Origin: an uncultured Bacteroidota bacterium
GTDB lineage: Bacteria; Bacteroidota; Bacteroidia; NS11-12g; UBA9320
Direction of reading: 5' to 3'
Length of the DNA stretch: 64,000 nt
Assembly (NCBI GenBank): GCA_937124965.1
Contig: CAKZLB010000013.1
Coordinates: 62,001-126,000, forward strand
Below are positions 33,912 to 43,448 of this stretch, in pieces; the first letter of the stretch is position 1, and every line of letters begins with the position of its first letter. The notes beneath the pieces were generated by a model. It made no database searches, was not told where the DNA came from, and was given only the letters and a program-made list of their open reading frames with translations. Both the position numbers and the translations under genes were made by a program.

Positions 33912-34651
33912 AGAACATAATACTATTTGCATTCCTTATCGTTTCGGCTCTAGACCTATCGGCTCAAGTTAGGCTAGAGGCTTTTCTAACCCCGGCAGTT
34001 GGTTATCGACAGTTGTCAGGTACTAAATTTGCGTCAAACCAACTCACTGATTCACTTAAGAATGCCGATAGAGCAAGACAAAATTGGAGTGGAGGTTTGA
34101 AACTTGTTCTTGGAATCGACAAGTACTCAGCTTTACAAATAGGTGTAAATTACAAAGGACTAAGTTTCATGCGTGTGCGGGAAGATTATCAATTTCATGA
34201 TACAGTACACCCAAAAATTGGACGAGTTTTAGATTTGTCACAAACCGTTTTGTCGAAAGACGCCTATTTTGCCCATAGGTACCGCTATCTATCGGTTCCA
34301 ATAATCTACCAAAAAGCGTACACAAGAAAAGTGTTTAATAGTAAAATGCAGTTCTATGTAACCACAGGATTAGAGTTTGACTTTTTGATTAAAGACAAAA
34401 TGTTTGTGAATTTACCAGGTTGGTCGATTGGTGGAGAAGATCAATTTGAAATTGAAAGCGACTATGAAAGTTCGCAAGTAAATTTATCTTTTAATCTCGG
34501 CTCTCGATTTGAATACAAACTCTCTGAACGCTCATCATTTTCTGCTCAACCAGCGTTCAATTTTCCTTTTTTAGTTACTGCAAAAGATGAATTTGTGCAA
34601 TTTAGAATGTTTCAGTTTGGCGTTTCTGTTGGAGTGAATTATTTGTTGTAA
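33908..34651 (+). CDS. Outer-membrane beta-barrel protein (PorT-like)
   Basis: The protein has 247 residues from TTG 33908, which overlaps the MATE stop; the frame extends further upstream, but those residues lie inside the MATE gene. A signal peptide (NIILFAFLIVSALDLSAQ) precedes alternating strand segments (LKLVLGIDKYSALQIGVNYKGLSFM, YRYLSVPIIYQKAY, MQFYVTTGLEFDFLI, VNLSFNLGSRFEYKLSERSSFSAQPAF) and a final strand FQFGVSVGVNYLL ending in a hydrophobic residue, the usual barrel signal. It is the PorT/OmpW-like 8-stranded type common in this phylum. The coupling with an inner-membrane efflux pump is suggestive, but a functional link is not shown. Confidence 0.75.
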   Translation: MKNIILFAFLIVSALDLSAQVRLEAFLTPAVGYRQLSGTKFASNQLTDSLKNADRARQNWSGGLKLVLGIDKYSALQIGVNYKGLSFMRVREDYQFHDTVHPKIGRVLDLSQTVLSKDAYFAHRYRYLSVPIIYQKAYTRKVFNSKMQFYVTTGLEFDFLIKDKMFVNLPGWSIGGEDQFEIESDYESSQVNLSFNLGSRFEYKLSERSSFSAQPAFNFPFLVTAKDEFVQFRMFQFGVSVGVNYLL

Positions 34652-34654
34652 TAA

Positions 34655-36823
34655 TTACCGAATTATATACAATGGGCCACTAGCCATCTTGTTTACGTAT
34701 GATCCATTTTCAGGTAGTTGATACCGAATCATATAATAGTACGTTCCTGGTTGGCAAACTTCACCATTAACTTTTCCATCCCAACCTTTTCCTTCCGTAA
34801 ACGATTCAAACAAGCGTTGGCCATACTCATCCCACACTTGCAATGATATGAAGCGGAACAAGCCCAACGGATAGAACTGTTCGTTTAAAAAATCTGAATT
34901 TGGAGAAATTGCATTAGGAATGAATATTTCACAAGCTGTTGGTAGTATATCGATGTTGATTGAATCTGTAACAACTCCACATGGATGTGTTATAGTCGCG
35001 ACATAGAATCCAGATTCAGTAACTGTTCTATCAAACCCTTCTTGACTTCCGTCGCTCCAAACTATCGACCCTGCATCTGATTGAATACTTAACTTCACAA
35101 ATTCACCACCACAAATTGAGGTATCATTTCCTAAATCCATTATTGGAAGGGTTACCCCTACAATTGTAACCGTGTCTGAAAACGCACAGCTGCCATTATC
35201 TCCTTCTACCCAATACGTACCTTCTTTGTCTACCGTGCGCGTTTGATCGGTCGTACCATCATCCCAATCGTAATTTAATCCAGATGAGTCAACTCGTAAA
35301 TCTATGGTTGTACCTGAACAGATAATGGTATCTTTTCCAATGCTAAAAAATGGACGAGGTAAAACTTCGGTTTCGACTATAAACGTATCCACACAACTTC
35401 CAACTGCGTAGATATATCCAACAGTATATTTTCCTGGAGTACTTGGATTAAACGTTGAATCAATTGTATTAACCATCCCACCCTTAAACGTACCGCCTGG
35501 CAAATTAGGTTTTAAGGTTACGATTGGATCCCCTTCACAATAAATTGAGCTCAAACCTGAAAAGAAGTTATTTGGAGTCTCAACGACCGCAACAGAATCT
35601 GTTATTTCTGCAGTACACCCAATATTGTCAGTAACCGTGCACGTAATTTCGTAAACACCTGCTGATGTATATGAGTGGGTAGCAGGATTCATGGTAGAAC
35701 TTGTGTTATCTCCAAAGTCCCAAGTAGTTGCAACAACGTTGTTGCCTGAGTGACTAAAAGTATATTCGTTATCACTTAAACACAATATTGAATCACTGAT
35801 ATTGACTTTAGATTCATCAATAACAGGAGGTAGAATCACGTACACCTTTTCAAGGCTATCATAACAGTAGTCTTGACCAGGACTTACTAAACGTCCAACA
35901 ACAAGTTTCACTCGAATCTCCCCTGTTACATCGGTACCAAAATCAAAATCGTAAAGAGTACCTTTTGTTCCTTCATCTGTAGTCCATGAGTTTCTAGTTC
36001 TATCAAACAAACCATAGATAGGTTTATCAGGCGGCTCTGATGTATTTAAAATATTAAAGTAATTGTCTCCGTAGCACTGAACACTATCATTATCAGAAAT
36101 TGATTTATCAAGTTCAAAATCAATTATCCAAGGAACTACAACCGTATCTGAAATAGTTGTATCAGTTTTACAACCCACTGATTCTGCTGTTAGTCGAACA
36201 TCAAAAATACCTCCAACGGTATAGGTATGACTGCTGTTTTCAGAAACTACCTTAGTGCTTTTGTTTTCTCCATAATTCCAAGTATACGTAAGACTGTTGC
36301 TCGATGGGTTTATTCCAAGCGTATTTGTAGACGTATTTGTAAAATTGAAAACATTGCCGCTTAAGCATTGGTACTTGTCGTCAATAGTAAAGTTTGCCGT
36401 GATACTCTCTGTAGTAAAATTCACTGTACCGTAACCCGAGCTTGTGTAATATTCGTAATTTCCAGAATTGTCGTTGTACTCGTAAATTGCTACAAAATAT
36501 TTTGTCCCTTTTTTCAATCCAGTGAGGGTAATTGAGGACCCACTTCCATCATAAACCGTTGTACTTCTTCGCAGCTTGGTCCCTTTTCCATACTCAGAAT
36601 CAGCGTTGTACTTTTGATAATCTGTAGGAAAAGTATCCACTGCAAATGAATCCGAAACAAAGATAATTCGCCCGTCACCATTACCAGAATCCCAAGAAAT
36701 TGTAGCTGTGTTACAGTATTTGTCAGTAACGCTTAAATTACTAGCATGCACTGTAGGAGCCTGAGCTTTTAGCATCAGAGAACTTAAACCGAAAAAAAGA
36801 AAAAGGAAAATGTTCTTAGTCAC
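34655..36823 (-). CDS. Secreted Fn3-like/PKD protein with T9SS type B sorting domain
   Basis: The protein has 722 residues from the GTG at 36823. A TTG at 36832 lies inside a -7 element (TATCTTTG, 36837-36830) and is unlikely. The signal peptide ends MLKAQ. An Fn3-like module (about 25-145), a PKD module (TWNYGENKST), a YGLFDRTRNSW region and a second PKD module (TWDFGDNTSS) match the 923-2380 protein in order. Extra Ig-like modules (YDWDDGTTDQT, SIVWSDGSQEGFDR) and a type B sorting domain (IFIPNAISPNSDFLNEQFYP, LQVWDEYGQRLFE, WDGKVNG, YYYMIRY) follow. It is exported by T9SS to the cell surface. The end is 3 bases from the convergent barrel gene. Its role is unknown, probably adhesion. Confidence 0.88.
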   Translation of the reverse strand: MTKNIFLFLFFGLSSLMLKAQAPTVHASNLSVTDKYCNTATISWDSGNGDGRIIFVSDSFAVDTFPTDYQKYNADSEYGKGTKLRRSTTVYDGSGSSITLTGLKKGTKYFVAIYEYNDNSGNYEYYTSSGYGTVNFTTESITANFTIDDKYQCLSGNVFNFTNTSTNTLGINPSSNSLTYTWNYGENKSTKVVSENSSHTYTVGGIFDVRLTAESVGCKTDTTISDTVVVPWIIDFELDKSISDNDSVQCYGDNYFNILNTSEPPDKPIYGLFDRTRNSWTTDEGTKGTLYDFDFGTDVTGEIRVKLVVGRLVSPGQDYCYDSLEKVYVILPPVIDESKVNISDSILCLSDNEYTFSHSGNNVVATTWDFGDNTSSTMNPATHSYTSAGVYEITCTVTDNIGCTAEITDSVAVVETPNNFFSGLSSIYCEGDPIVTLKPNLPGGTFKGGMVNTIDSTFNPSTPGKYTVGYIYAVGSCVDTFIVETEVLPRPFFSIGKDTIICSGTTIDLRVDSSGLNYDWDDGTTDQTRTVDKEGTYWVEGDNGSCAFSDTVTIVGVTLPIMDLGNDTSICGGEFVKLSIQSDAGSIVWSDGSQEGFDRTVTESGFYVATITHPCGVVTDSINIDILPTACEIFIPNAISPNSDFLNEQFYPLGLFRFISLQVWDEYGQRLFESFTEGKGWDGKVNGEVCQPGTYYYMIRYQLPENGSYVNKMASGPLYIIR

Positions 36824-36881
36824 AACGAACAAAGATAAGGACTATTAAGTCATTTTTCCGTCTTCAAAGTGTTAAATTAAT

Positions 36882-37766
36882 CTAGATGTTGGATATTGTT
36901 CCAGTAACGCCTGTAGGCATTTTGTAACCGCTTTCACTTAGAAGAAATAATTCCTTAGAATTTAAGGATTTAGCGTGAGGGAAATGTGCTTTTAACAAGT
37001 TGTCAACTACCAACGGAGTAAAGCTTGGTGAGTACGTGTTTAGAACTACAAAACTTTTGGTTGGGTTTAAAACTTGTCGAACCTGCGATATCAGTTCATT
37101 AATCGACTCTTCTAACTTCCATCGCTCACCTTTGGAACCCAGACCAAACGAAGGAGGGTCTAAAATAATTCCATCGTATGTGTTGCCACGCTTGTTTTCT
37201 CGGGAAATGAACTTCAGTGCATCTTCTACAACCCAACGAATATCCTTTAGTTTTGATGAGGACATGTTTTCCTTTGCCCAAGAAATCACCTGTTTAATAC
37301 TATCAACATGAACCACATCAGCGCCTGCCGCTTTTGCAGCTAAAGATGCTCCTCCAGTGTAGGCAAAAAGGTTTAGTACTCTTGCCTCTGGGCCTATTGC
37401 TCTTACAGAGTCATAAATAAAATTCCAATTCACATAATGTTCAGGAAAAAGCCCAACATGTTTAAACCTTGTTAGCTGTAAATTGAACATTAAAGACTTT
37501 CCTTTTAGCGTATATTCAATATTCCAGTTTGACTTAAAGTCCTTATACCTTTTCCACTCAGCTTTATTATTTGAAAGTTGAACACATTCTGCATATGCCA
37601 TTTTAACCCATTCTTCTCTAGATAGTTTTGCTGGCCAAATAGCAGAAGGTTCTGGTCTAATTAATACAACCTGTCCGAAACGTTCTAACTTTTTACCATC
37701 ACCACAGTCAATCAATGAATAAGACGTCCAATGTTGAATGGTATTTTTTGATTTTTTATGGATCAT
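36882..37766 (-). CDS. Class I rRNA/nucleic-acid methyltransferase (RlmI/RlmK-like)
   Basis: This 294-residue protein has an N-terminal domain (QHWTSYSLIDCGDGKKLERFGQVVLIRPEP) followed by the SAM domain: VLNLFAYTGGASLAAKAAGADVVHVDSI, WAKENMSSSKLKDIRWVVEDALKF and catalytic YDGIILDPPSFG. The D-P-P-S motif is typical of N- or C-directed base methylation in the RlmI/RlmK/TrmA relatives. It probably methylates rRNA in the cytoplasm. Its N-terminal PUA-like part differs from E. coli RlmI, so the exact target is not assigned. The next gene upstream (exonuclease) lies 1 base away, so they are coupled. Confidence 0.85.
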   Translation of the reverse strand: MIHKKSKNTIQHWTSYSLIDCGDGKKLERFGQVVLIRPEPSAIWPAKLSREEWVKMAYAECVQLSNNKAEWKRYKDFKSNWNIEYTLKGKSLMFNLQLTRFKHVGLFPEHYVNWNFIYDSVRAIGPEARVLNLFAYTGGASLAAKAAGADVVHVDSIKQVISWAKENMSSSKLKDIRWVVEDALKFISRENKRGNTYDGIILDPPSFGLGSKGERWKLEESINELISQVRQVLNPTKSFVVLNTYSPSFTPLVVDNLLKAHFPHAKSLNSKELFLLSESGYKMPTGVTGTISNI

Positions 37767-37767
37767 T

Positions 37768-38487
37768 TTACTCTGCGATTTGAATATTTTTTTCGTTTAA
37801 AATTGGAAGACTTTTAAACCTCAGTAGAATATTTGCTAAGGTAGTAATATCCTTCTGACAATAAATTCTTATTCTTTCTAAATCGTTTTCTTCATAATAT
37901 ACTCGGTGAACCATACTTCCGTCAATATCATCTTTAGGTGTTGGAATGTCAAAAAGAGCAGCCAGTAAGTCAAGTGATGTATAACTTTTAAAATCTCCAA
38001 ACTTCCAAAGCTGCATGGTGTCAATATGATTCACCTCCCACGGTTTTTTACCCGCTGTATTTAGCAAATACGGTAGTTTCAACCCGTTCACTAAAATTCG
38101 TCTAGCTAAAAAAGGGAAGTCAAACTCTTTACCATTATGACCACATAACGCTTTTGACGGTATATTGAAATTGGCATTTAACAGTTCACAAAACTCTTGC
38201 AGTAAAGCACGTTCATCATCTCCGTAAAAACTCTTAATTTTAAAATTCCACTCATCATCAGGTTTGAAAAACACTCCAACTGATATGCATATCACTTTAC
38301 CAAACTCCGCATAAATTCCAGCACGACCATAAACATCTTCAGGAGTTTCATCATCAGAGACTAAAAAGGATGCCTTCTTATTCCACAGCTTTTTCCAACG
38401 ATCATCCAAGTCTTGGTACGTTGGAGTTTGAGGCACCGTTTCAATATCTACTACAAGGATATTTTCTAGTTTTAAATTTTCTAACAT
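37768..38487 (-). CDS. 3'-5' exonuclease, RNase H-like (PolB-proofreading type)
   Basis: This 239-residue protein matches the predicted PolB-like 3'-5' exonuclease family: LVVDIETVPQTP (DxE, exo I), CGHNGKEFDFPFLARR (exo II with N and D) and RIRIYCQKDITTLANILLRF (the YxxxD exo III). All four acidic metal-binding residues are visible. Such stand-alone exonucleases trim single-stranded DNA or RNA; the physiological substrate is not known. The gene starts 17 bases after the SDR gene and overlaps none; 1 base separates its stop from the methyltransferase start, so it is probably part of the 36882-40302 unit. Confidence 0.88.
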   Translation of the reverse strand: MLENLKLENILVVDIETVPQTPTYQDLDDRWKKLWNKKASFLVSDDETPEDVYGRAGIYAEFGKVICISVGVFFKPDDEWNFKIKSFYGDDERALLQEFCELLNANFNIPSKALCGHNGKEFDFPFLARRILVNGLKLPYLLNTAGKKPWEVNHIDTMQLWKFGDFKSYTSLDLLAALFDIPTPKDDIDGSMVHRVYYEENDLERIRIYCQKDITTLANILLRFKSLPILNEKNIQIAE

Positions 38488-38504
38488 GTTTTTAAATCAC
38501 ACAA

Positions 38505-39317
38505 CTACTCATACATTTTATCATAGTCTTTGTGACTTTTTCGCAGCATTGCATAGACTATTCCAGGAGCTAATTTCAGCATTATATGTTGTAATTTCCC
38601 TAAAGTCGTTAATGTAATCTCCTTCTTTCGCTTTTCAATCACCTTGGCAATTTGATTTGCAACATCTTCCCTGCTTGACAGTTTTAACCCTTTACGTTCT
38701 TTCAATTCTCCATACGTTCCATCAGGTTTTAAGATCCGTTTCTGATTTTCGTTTGCAGTAAACCCAACATACACTAACCCACAATGTATCACATTTTCGA
38801 GCTCAATTTGAAGGGATTTTGCATAAGCAGTTAATGCCATTTTAGAAACTGAATAACCTGCATGTCCAGGCACACCTACTTTTGCAGCCATACTGCTTAT
38901 TATAATCACGCTACCGTTGGTTTTCTTTAAATACGGGAGAGCATAAAACGTGGTGTTTATGGTCCCCATGGTATTTATGTTGACGATTTTCTCCCAATTA
39001 CTTGGGTCACTCTCTTCGATTAAACCGTGGCTAGCAATTCCAGCATTGTTAATCAACACATCTAAGCGACTGTAATGTTTAATTCCTTCCTCTATCAGCA
39101 ATTTACATTGTTCTGGAATTGAGACATCTGCCACAATTTGACAACAATCGATGCCCATTTCTTTTATTTCGGCGTAAGCAGATTGTAGTTTTTCAGCGTT
39201 TCTTCCATTCAGAATGATTTTCGCCCCAAAACCACCTAATGTTATTGCGGTTGTTTTCCCAATTCCTTGACTAGAACCCGTTATGCAAATGACCTTACCT
39301 TGAAAAAATTGCTTCAT
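38505..39317 (-). CDS. Classical short-chain dehydrogenase/reductase
   Basis: The protein has 270 residues from ATG 39317; an upstream frame to 39374 lies inside the next gene. The TGxxxGxG motif is GSSQGIGKTTAITL, NNAG is LINNAGIASHGLIEESD, and the catalytic serine and Y-x-x-x-K are in SSMAAKVGVPGHAGYSVSKMALTAYAKSLQ. The substrate is unknown. The C-terminal KKEITLTTLGKLQHIMLKLAPGIVYAM is a hydrophobic helical end, as in lipid-acting SDRs (sphinganine/ketosphinganine-reductase-like). It lies one base after the end of the epimerase-like gene upstream; the two appear co-transcribed, with cofactors NAD(P). Confidence 0.88.
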   Translation of the reverse strand: MKQFFQGKVICITGSSQGIGKTTAITLGGFGAKIILNGRNAEKLQSAYAEIKEMGIDCCQIVADVSIPEQCKLLIEEGIKHYSRLDVLINNAGIASHGLIEESDPSNWEKIVNINTMGTINTTFYALPYLKKTNGSVIIISSMAAKVGVPGHAGYSVSKMALTAYAKSLQIELENVIHCGLVYVGFTANENQKRILKPDGTYGELKERKGLKLSSREDVANQIAKVIEKRKKEITLTTLGKLQHIMLKLAPGIVYAMLRKSHKDYDKMYE

Positions 39318-39318
39318 A

Positions 39319-40302
39319 TTACAAATACTTCTCTTCTTTAAACCACTCAACCGCCTCATTAATAGCAAATTCAATATCCGTTTCTGGCATTCCTAGCTCA
39401 TTTACCGCTTTTTTATTGCTGTAATAATGATACTCATTGGAAATTAGTGCTAATGGATAACTGATAACTGGTTCTTTCTTTGTGATTTTTCCAACTATTG
39501 AGAGAATTCTACCGTAAATCAACACAGCAAAACCGGGAATACCCAAAGTTGGTGGTTTTACATTAAAGATTTTGGCTATTCGTGAAAACATATCTTGGTA
39601 GCTTAGATTTACACCGGCAGCAAGATAGCATTCTCCTACACGTCCTTTAGTTATTGCACTTACAATTGCATTTGCAACATCTTTGACATATACAAAATTT
39701 CTCCCTCCAGGTGCATAACCAGGAACCTTTCCTTGAATTACCGAAATAATCATCTTTCCAGAACTTGGCTTCACGTCATAAGGTCCAATCATAAAAGTTG
39801 GGTTTACAATTAAAGCTGGCAATTGACTATCCTGTACTTCTTTCAATATTAATTGTTGTGCCTTGTACTTTGAGGTAATGTAATCCAACTTATATTTTTC
39901 ACCTTCAAAAGGTCTAGTTTCGTCGCCAGGGTTATTAATATCACCGGGGCCAAACGAATTAGCTGTACCCACATGAATTAACCGTTGCACGTTGAGGTCT
40001 TTTACTGCCTTTATTACATTAACAACTCCATCAACATTAACCTTCCAGTACAACTCTCCTTGGTTTGGCCAGGTATCCGTAACCGCTGCTGCATTAATTA
40101 CCACTTCTGCACCGCTCATTGAGGTTGACAATTCTTCGTAATTTAACAAATCTCCATAGGAAACGTCAATTTGCAATCCTTCCAAATATCCTAAATCTTT
40201 TCCTTTTTGGATAAAAACTTTAACCTCATGCTGGGCATCTAACAACAGCCTTACTAGATTATTTCCAAGTAAACCATCGGCTCCTGTAACAAAAACTTTC
40301 AT
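39319..40302 (-). CDS. Extended SDR, NAD-dependent epimerase/dehydratase-like
   Basis: The protein has 327 residues from ATG 40302; a longer frame to 40371 lacks a plausible start. The Rossmann motif is VFVTGADGLLGNNLVRLL, followed by INAAAVTDTWPN, VGTANSFGPGD and the catalytic YITSKYKAQ. The PSSGKMIISVIQGKVPGYAPGGRNFVYVKDVANAI segment is typical of the dihydroflavonol-reductase / 3-beta-HSD-like subgroup. It probably acts on a sugar nucleotide or a sterol/polyketide-like alcohol; the substrate is unknown. It heads an operon with the SDR and exonuclease genes downstream. A degenerate -7 (TATCTTCG) lies at 40324-40331 on the minus strand. Confidence 0.82.
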   Translation of the reverse strand: MKVFVTGADGLLGNNLVRLLLDAQHEVKVFIQKGKDLGYLEGLQIDVSYGDLLNYEELSTSMSGAEVVINAAAVTDTWPNQGELYWKVNVDGVVNVIKAVKDLNVQRLIHVGTANSFGPGDINNPGDETRPFEGEKYKLDYITSKYKAQQLILKEVQDSQLPALIVNPTFMIGPYDVKPSSGKMIISVIQGKVPGYAPGGRNFVYVKDVANAIVSAITKGRVGECYLAAGVNLSYQDMFSRIAKIFNVKPPTLGIPGFAVLIYGRILSIVGKITKKEPVISYPLALISNEYHYYSNKKAVNELGMPETDIEFAINEAVEWFKEEKYL

Positions 40303-40525
40303 TAAACTCAATTTTAGTGTGGGCGAAGATACTTGTTGATTAGATAATTGAAAGAGTTTGTTGAATAACAACCAAACATCGTCTTATTGTCGACCAATGA
40401 AACCATTTAAACGTCTTGCACAACTTGATTTTTTTGATTGTGAATAAATCACTGACAATTGGAACCCTTTTAAAACGAAATAAAAACAGAAGTCAAGTAC
40501 ATTGCCGCTAAATAAATCTACAAAA

Positions 40526-41668
40526 ATGGTTGAAGGTAAAATTTTTATAGCTGGAGCAGGGGGAATTGGCCGAGCAGCAGCATTGCTCATAGAAAATAGT
40601 ACAGCATTACAAGCTAATGTTTTACTTGGTGACATAGATCAAAATCAACTTAACGAGTCAATCTCCTGGTTGTGTGTCGCAAACGGAGAAACATCTGTAA
40701 AACCGTTTTTGATGCCTCAAGACGGTGATGACGATGTTGAATTTAACGCAGCACTTGATGGTTGTGATGTAATTCTTGATTGTCTTCCTGGCAGTCAAGC
40801 TCCTAAACTTGCCAGACTTGCCCTCAAACACTCACTGCATTATGCAAACCTTACGGAGTATGTAAAAGAAACAGAGGAGATTACGGAAATGGCTCAAAAC
40901 GCTAAAACTGGTTTCGTACTTCAAACTGGATTGGCGCCAGGTTATGTCAACATTTTAGCATTAAAGCTATACTCGAAATTTATAGAAGATTTTGGAGATG
41001 CTAATGTTGAACAAATGTCCATGAAAGTTGGAGCATTGTCTGAAAACGCATCTTCACCACACCACTATGCATTTACATGGAGTCCAATAGGCGTTGCAAC
41101 TGAATATGTAAAAGACGCTATTGTTGTAAGAAATAATAAACGTGAAGTGATTCCAGCTTTAAGTGGGCGCAGTCTTATTACTATTAAAGGAACCGTCTAT
41201 GAAGACAATTTCACATCTGGTGGTGCGGCAAACCTACCAAATGCGCTCGCTGACAAAATTACAAATATCGACTATAAAACATTGCGGTATCCTGGCCATT
41301 ATAAATGGGTAGAAGAAACTTTAAACACCATACCATTAGCCGAAAACAGAATTGACAAATTGTTTCATATCATGTTGGACCAGATACCTTTAGTTGATGA
41401 AGACGTAGTTATAATTTATGCTTCAGTGATGGGTAAAGACTCTAACAATTTCAAGCGATCTTATGAAAAGTCGCTTAAGATAAAACCAATGCAAATAGGC
41501 AAATTGCGATTACGAGCGATTCAATCTACTACTGCGTCCGCATTATGTGAAATGGCGTATTATTTATTAACCCAAAAAAAGAAAGGCGTTATTCTGCAAA
41601 CGGATATCGACGCTGATGCTTTTCTTAATGGCCCATTTGTTCAAAATGTATATGGTTCATTTAGCTAA
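40526..41668 (+). CDS. Saccharopine dehydrogenase-like oxidoreductase
   Basis: The protein has 380 residues from ATG 40526; the frame opens earlier but without a good start. The N-terminal Rossmann motif is IFIAGAGGIGRAAALLIE, followed by VILDCLPGSQAPKLARLALKHSLHYANLTEYVKE and GLAPGYVNILALKL, which match the saccharopine dehydrogenase NADP-binding family. The C-terminal catalytic-type domain contains HHYAFTWSPIGVATEYVKDA and LRYPGHYKWVEETL, as in lysine-degradation LYS1/LYS9-like proteins. The reaction is probably NAD(P)-linked amino-acid oxidation, but paralogs of other function exist. It is divergent from the SDR operon (220-base gap). Confidence 0.82.
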   Translation: MVEGKIFIAGAGGIGRAAALLIENSTALQANVLLGDIDQNQLNESISWLCVANGETSVKPFLMPQDGDDDVEFNAALDGCDVILDCLPGSQAPKLARLALKHSLHYANLTEYVKETEEITEMAQNAKTGFVLQTGLAPGYVNILALKLYSKFIEDFGDANVEQMSMKVGALSENASSPHHYAFTWSPIGVATEYVKDAIVVRNNKREVIPALSGRSLITIKGTVYEDNFTSGGAANLPNALADKITNIDYKTLRYPGHYKWVEETLNTIPLAENRIDKLFHIMLDQIPLVDEDVVIIYASVMGKDSNNFKRSYEKSLKIKPMQIGKLRLRAIQSTTASALCEMAYYLLTQKKKGVILQTDIDADAFLNGPFVQNVYGSFS

Positions 41669-41757
41669 ATATTTTAGCGCCCAAAGCAACTTGCTGACAA
41701 TAAGCACATTAACAACAACCTAACTAGTTAGGAAATATTTTAATAATTATTTTTTCA

Positions 41758-41788
41758 TTGTATCTAACAACCTGAATTCATATATTCG
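41758..41788 (+). promoter_or_regulatory. Promoter of the universal stress protein gene
   Basis: TTG (41758-41760), 20-base spacer, then TATATTCG (41781-41788), which differs from TAnnTTTG at one position. It lies 21 bases upstream of the ATG. Confidence 0.55.
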
Positions 41789-41808
41789 TTTCCTTACAGT
41801 GTTGTTAT

Positions 41809-42621
41809 ATGGATTTTCAGATAAAAAATATTTTAGTCGGTTTCGACAATTCAAAATCAGCGCAGATTGCGCTCATAAAAGCTGCAGATACTGCAAAGCG
41901 TTTTGACGCTAAATTGCATGCCGTTTATGTTCACCGTGAAGGTAAAACATCTCCAGAAGAAATTGGTAAAGAAGTATTTAGAATTGGAAGTGAGTCTAAT
42001 TTAGATATTGAATATCTCGTAAAACACGGAAAAGTGTATAACGAGGTGATAGCGTTAGAGCGAGAACTTGGTGCAGACATGTTAATAATTGGAACTCATG
42101 GAAGCGATGGGTGGCAACCGTTTTGGGCTGGAAGTAACGCTTTCAGAATAGCTAGTTCAGCAAATTGTCCGGTTATTACGATTCAGGAAACAACTAAGTC
42201 CGTTCCACTTTCTGACATTCTTTTACCACTTGACGATGATGATACGACTCGTCAAAAGGTTCCATACGCTGCAATGATGGCAAAAGCTTTTCAAGCAACC
42301 GTGCACATATATTGTGTCTCTAAAAATTCTGGAAAATCCGTTGAAGCGCGACTCAAAGCCTATGGCAACCAGTCTGAAAAGTTTTTGAACGAACGAGGTG
42401 TAAAGACAACTATGAACTCATCCTTCGGTGTTGAAGTTTCAAAAAGTATCTTAAATTATTCGAAAGAATTACGCGCTGGTCTTGTCATGATGATGGCCGA
42501 TACAGAAAGCAAAGGGTTAATTATGGGATCTTATTCTCAGGATATTGTAAATAATAGTAAGGTACCTGTAATGATAATGCACAGTAGAGATTTGGCTATC
42601 TCTGGTGCCGTGGGTTACTAA
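41809..42621 (+). CDS. Tandem-domain universal stress protein (UspA family)
   Basis: This 270-residue protein contains two Usp domains. The first (about 1-140) has KNILVGFDNSKSAQIALIKA, then ADMLIIGTHGSDGWQPFWAGSNAFRIASSANCPVITIQE, carrying the G-2x-G-9x-G(S/T) ATP-loop pattern. The second (about 148-270) has DILLPLDDDDTTRQKVPYAAMMAKAF and LVMMMADTESKGLIMGSYSQDIVNNSKVPVMIMH. It probably binds ATP or a related nucleotide and is induced by stress. A second, separate Usp gene with the same two-domain form lies at 51094. It is convergent with the SDR at 42633 (11-base gap). Confidence 0.88.
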   Translation: MDFQIKNILVGFDNSKSAQIALIKAADTAKRFDAKLHAVYVHREGKTSPEEIGKEVFRIGSESNLDIEYLVKHGKVYNEVIALERELGADMLIIGTHGSDGWQPFWAGSNAFRIASSANCPVITIQETTKSVPLSDILLPLDDDDTTRQKVPYAAMMAKAFQATVHIYCVSKNSGKSVEARLKAYGNQSEKFLNERGVKTTMNSSFGVEVSKSILNYSKELRAGLVMMMADTESKGLIMGSYSQDIVNNSKVPVMIMHSRDLAISGAVGY

Positions 42622-42632
42622 ATTAGAATTAG

Positions 42633-43400
42633 TTAATAGCCTTTATTTCTGATTACATTACCTGCTGAAGGCTGAGCTTTTGGCATAATTATCATATCAT
42701 TTATATTCACATGCTCAGGTCTTGAAACGATGTAGAACACGGCATCTGCTATATCCTCAGCGACTAAGTTTTCGAAACCATCATACACCTTACCCGCTTT
42801 TTGAGAATCACCGTGTAATCTAACTAGTGAAAACTCTGTTTCAACGGCACCTGGATTTACAGCAGACACTTTTATTCCATGTTCTGCCAACTCTCTTCGC
42901 ATACTTTTGTTTAATGCATCCACCATGTGCTTCGTCCCACAATAAACATTACCATTAGTATATACTTCTTTACCAGCAATTGAACCTATGTTTACTATGT
43001 GTCCAAAACCTTGTTTAATCATTTGAGGGATTACTTGTCGACTCACATATAACAGACCTTTCACATTTGTGTCAATCATTTTATTCCAATCATCAACATC
43101 CCCATTTTGAAGCTTATCTAAACCACTTGCTAAACCTGCATTATTGACAAGCACATGAATTATTTGATTTTTGTTGGTCAAAGATTCGATTGCACTAATT
43201 ACCTGATTATTGTCTCTCACGTCGAAACACAGCGTTTCACATTCTACCGTAAAATTCGTCAAAATGTCTTCTTGAATTTGTTCCAAACGATCGGATCGAC
43301 GACCAGTAATTATTATGTTGTACCCATTTTTCGCCAGTAAATATGCGGTTGATTTACCTATTCCAGATGTTGCACCAGTTATTAAAGCCGTTTTGTTCAT
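42633..43400 (-). CDS. Short-chain dehydrogenase (YdfG-like)
   Basis: This 255-residue protein has the full SDR motif set: ALITGATSGIGKSTAYLLAK (TGxxxGxG), VLVNNAGLASGLDKLQNGD (NNAG), GSIAGKEVYTNGNVYCGTKHMVDALNKSM (Ser, Y-x-x-x-K) and VSAVNPGAVETEFSLVRLHGD. The last segment, with PGAVETEF and the LHGD loop, matches the YdfG group, which oxidises 3-hydroxy acids such as serine with NADP. It is a lone gene, divergent from RNase Z by 83 bases. The DHxxD-like residues are complete, so activity is expected. Confidence 0.9.
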   Translation of the reverse strand: MNKTALITGATSGIGKSTAYLLAKNGYNIIITGRRSDRLEQIQEDILTNFTVECETLCFDVRDNNQVISAIESLTNKNQIIHVLVNNAGLASGLDKLQNGDVDDWNKMIDTNVKGLLYVSRQVIPQMIKQGFGHIVNIGSIAGKEVYTNGNVYCGTKHMVDALNKSMRRELAEHGIKVSAVNPGAVETEFSLVRLHGDSQKAGKVYDGFENLVAEDIADAVFYIVSRPEHVNINDMIIMPKAQPSAGNVIRNKGY

Positions 43401-43448
43401 GTCTGCAAATATTGAATAATTCGTGTTAATAGAAATACTTTTTTAGAA

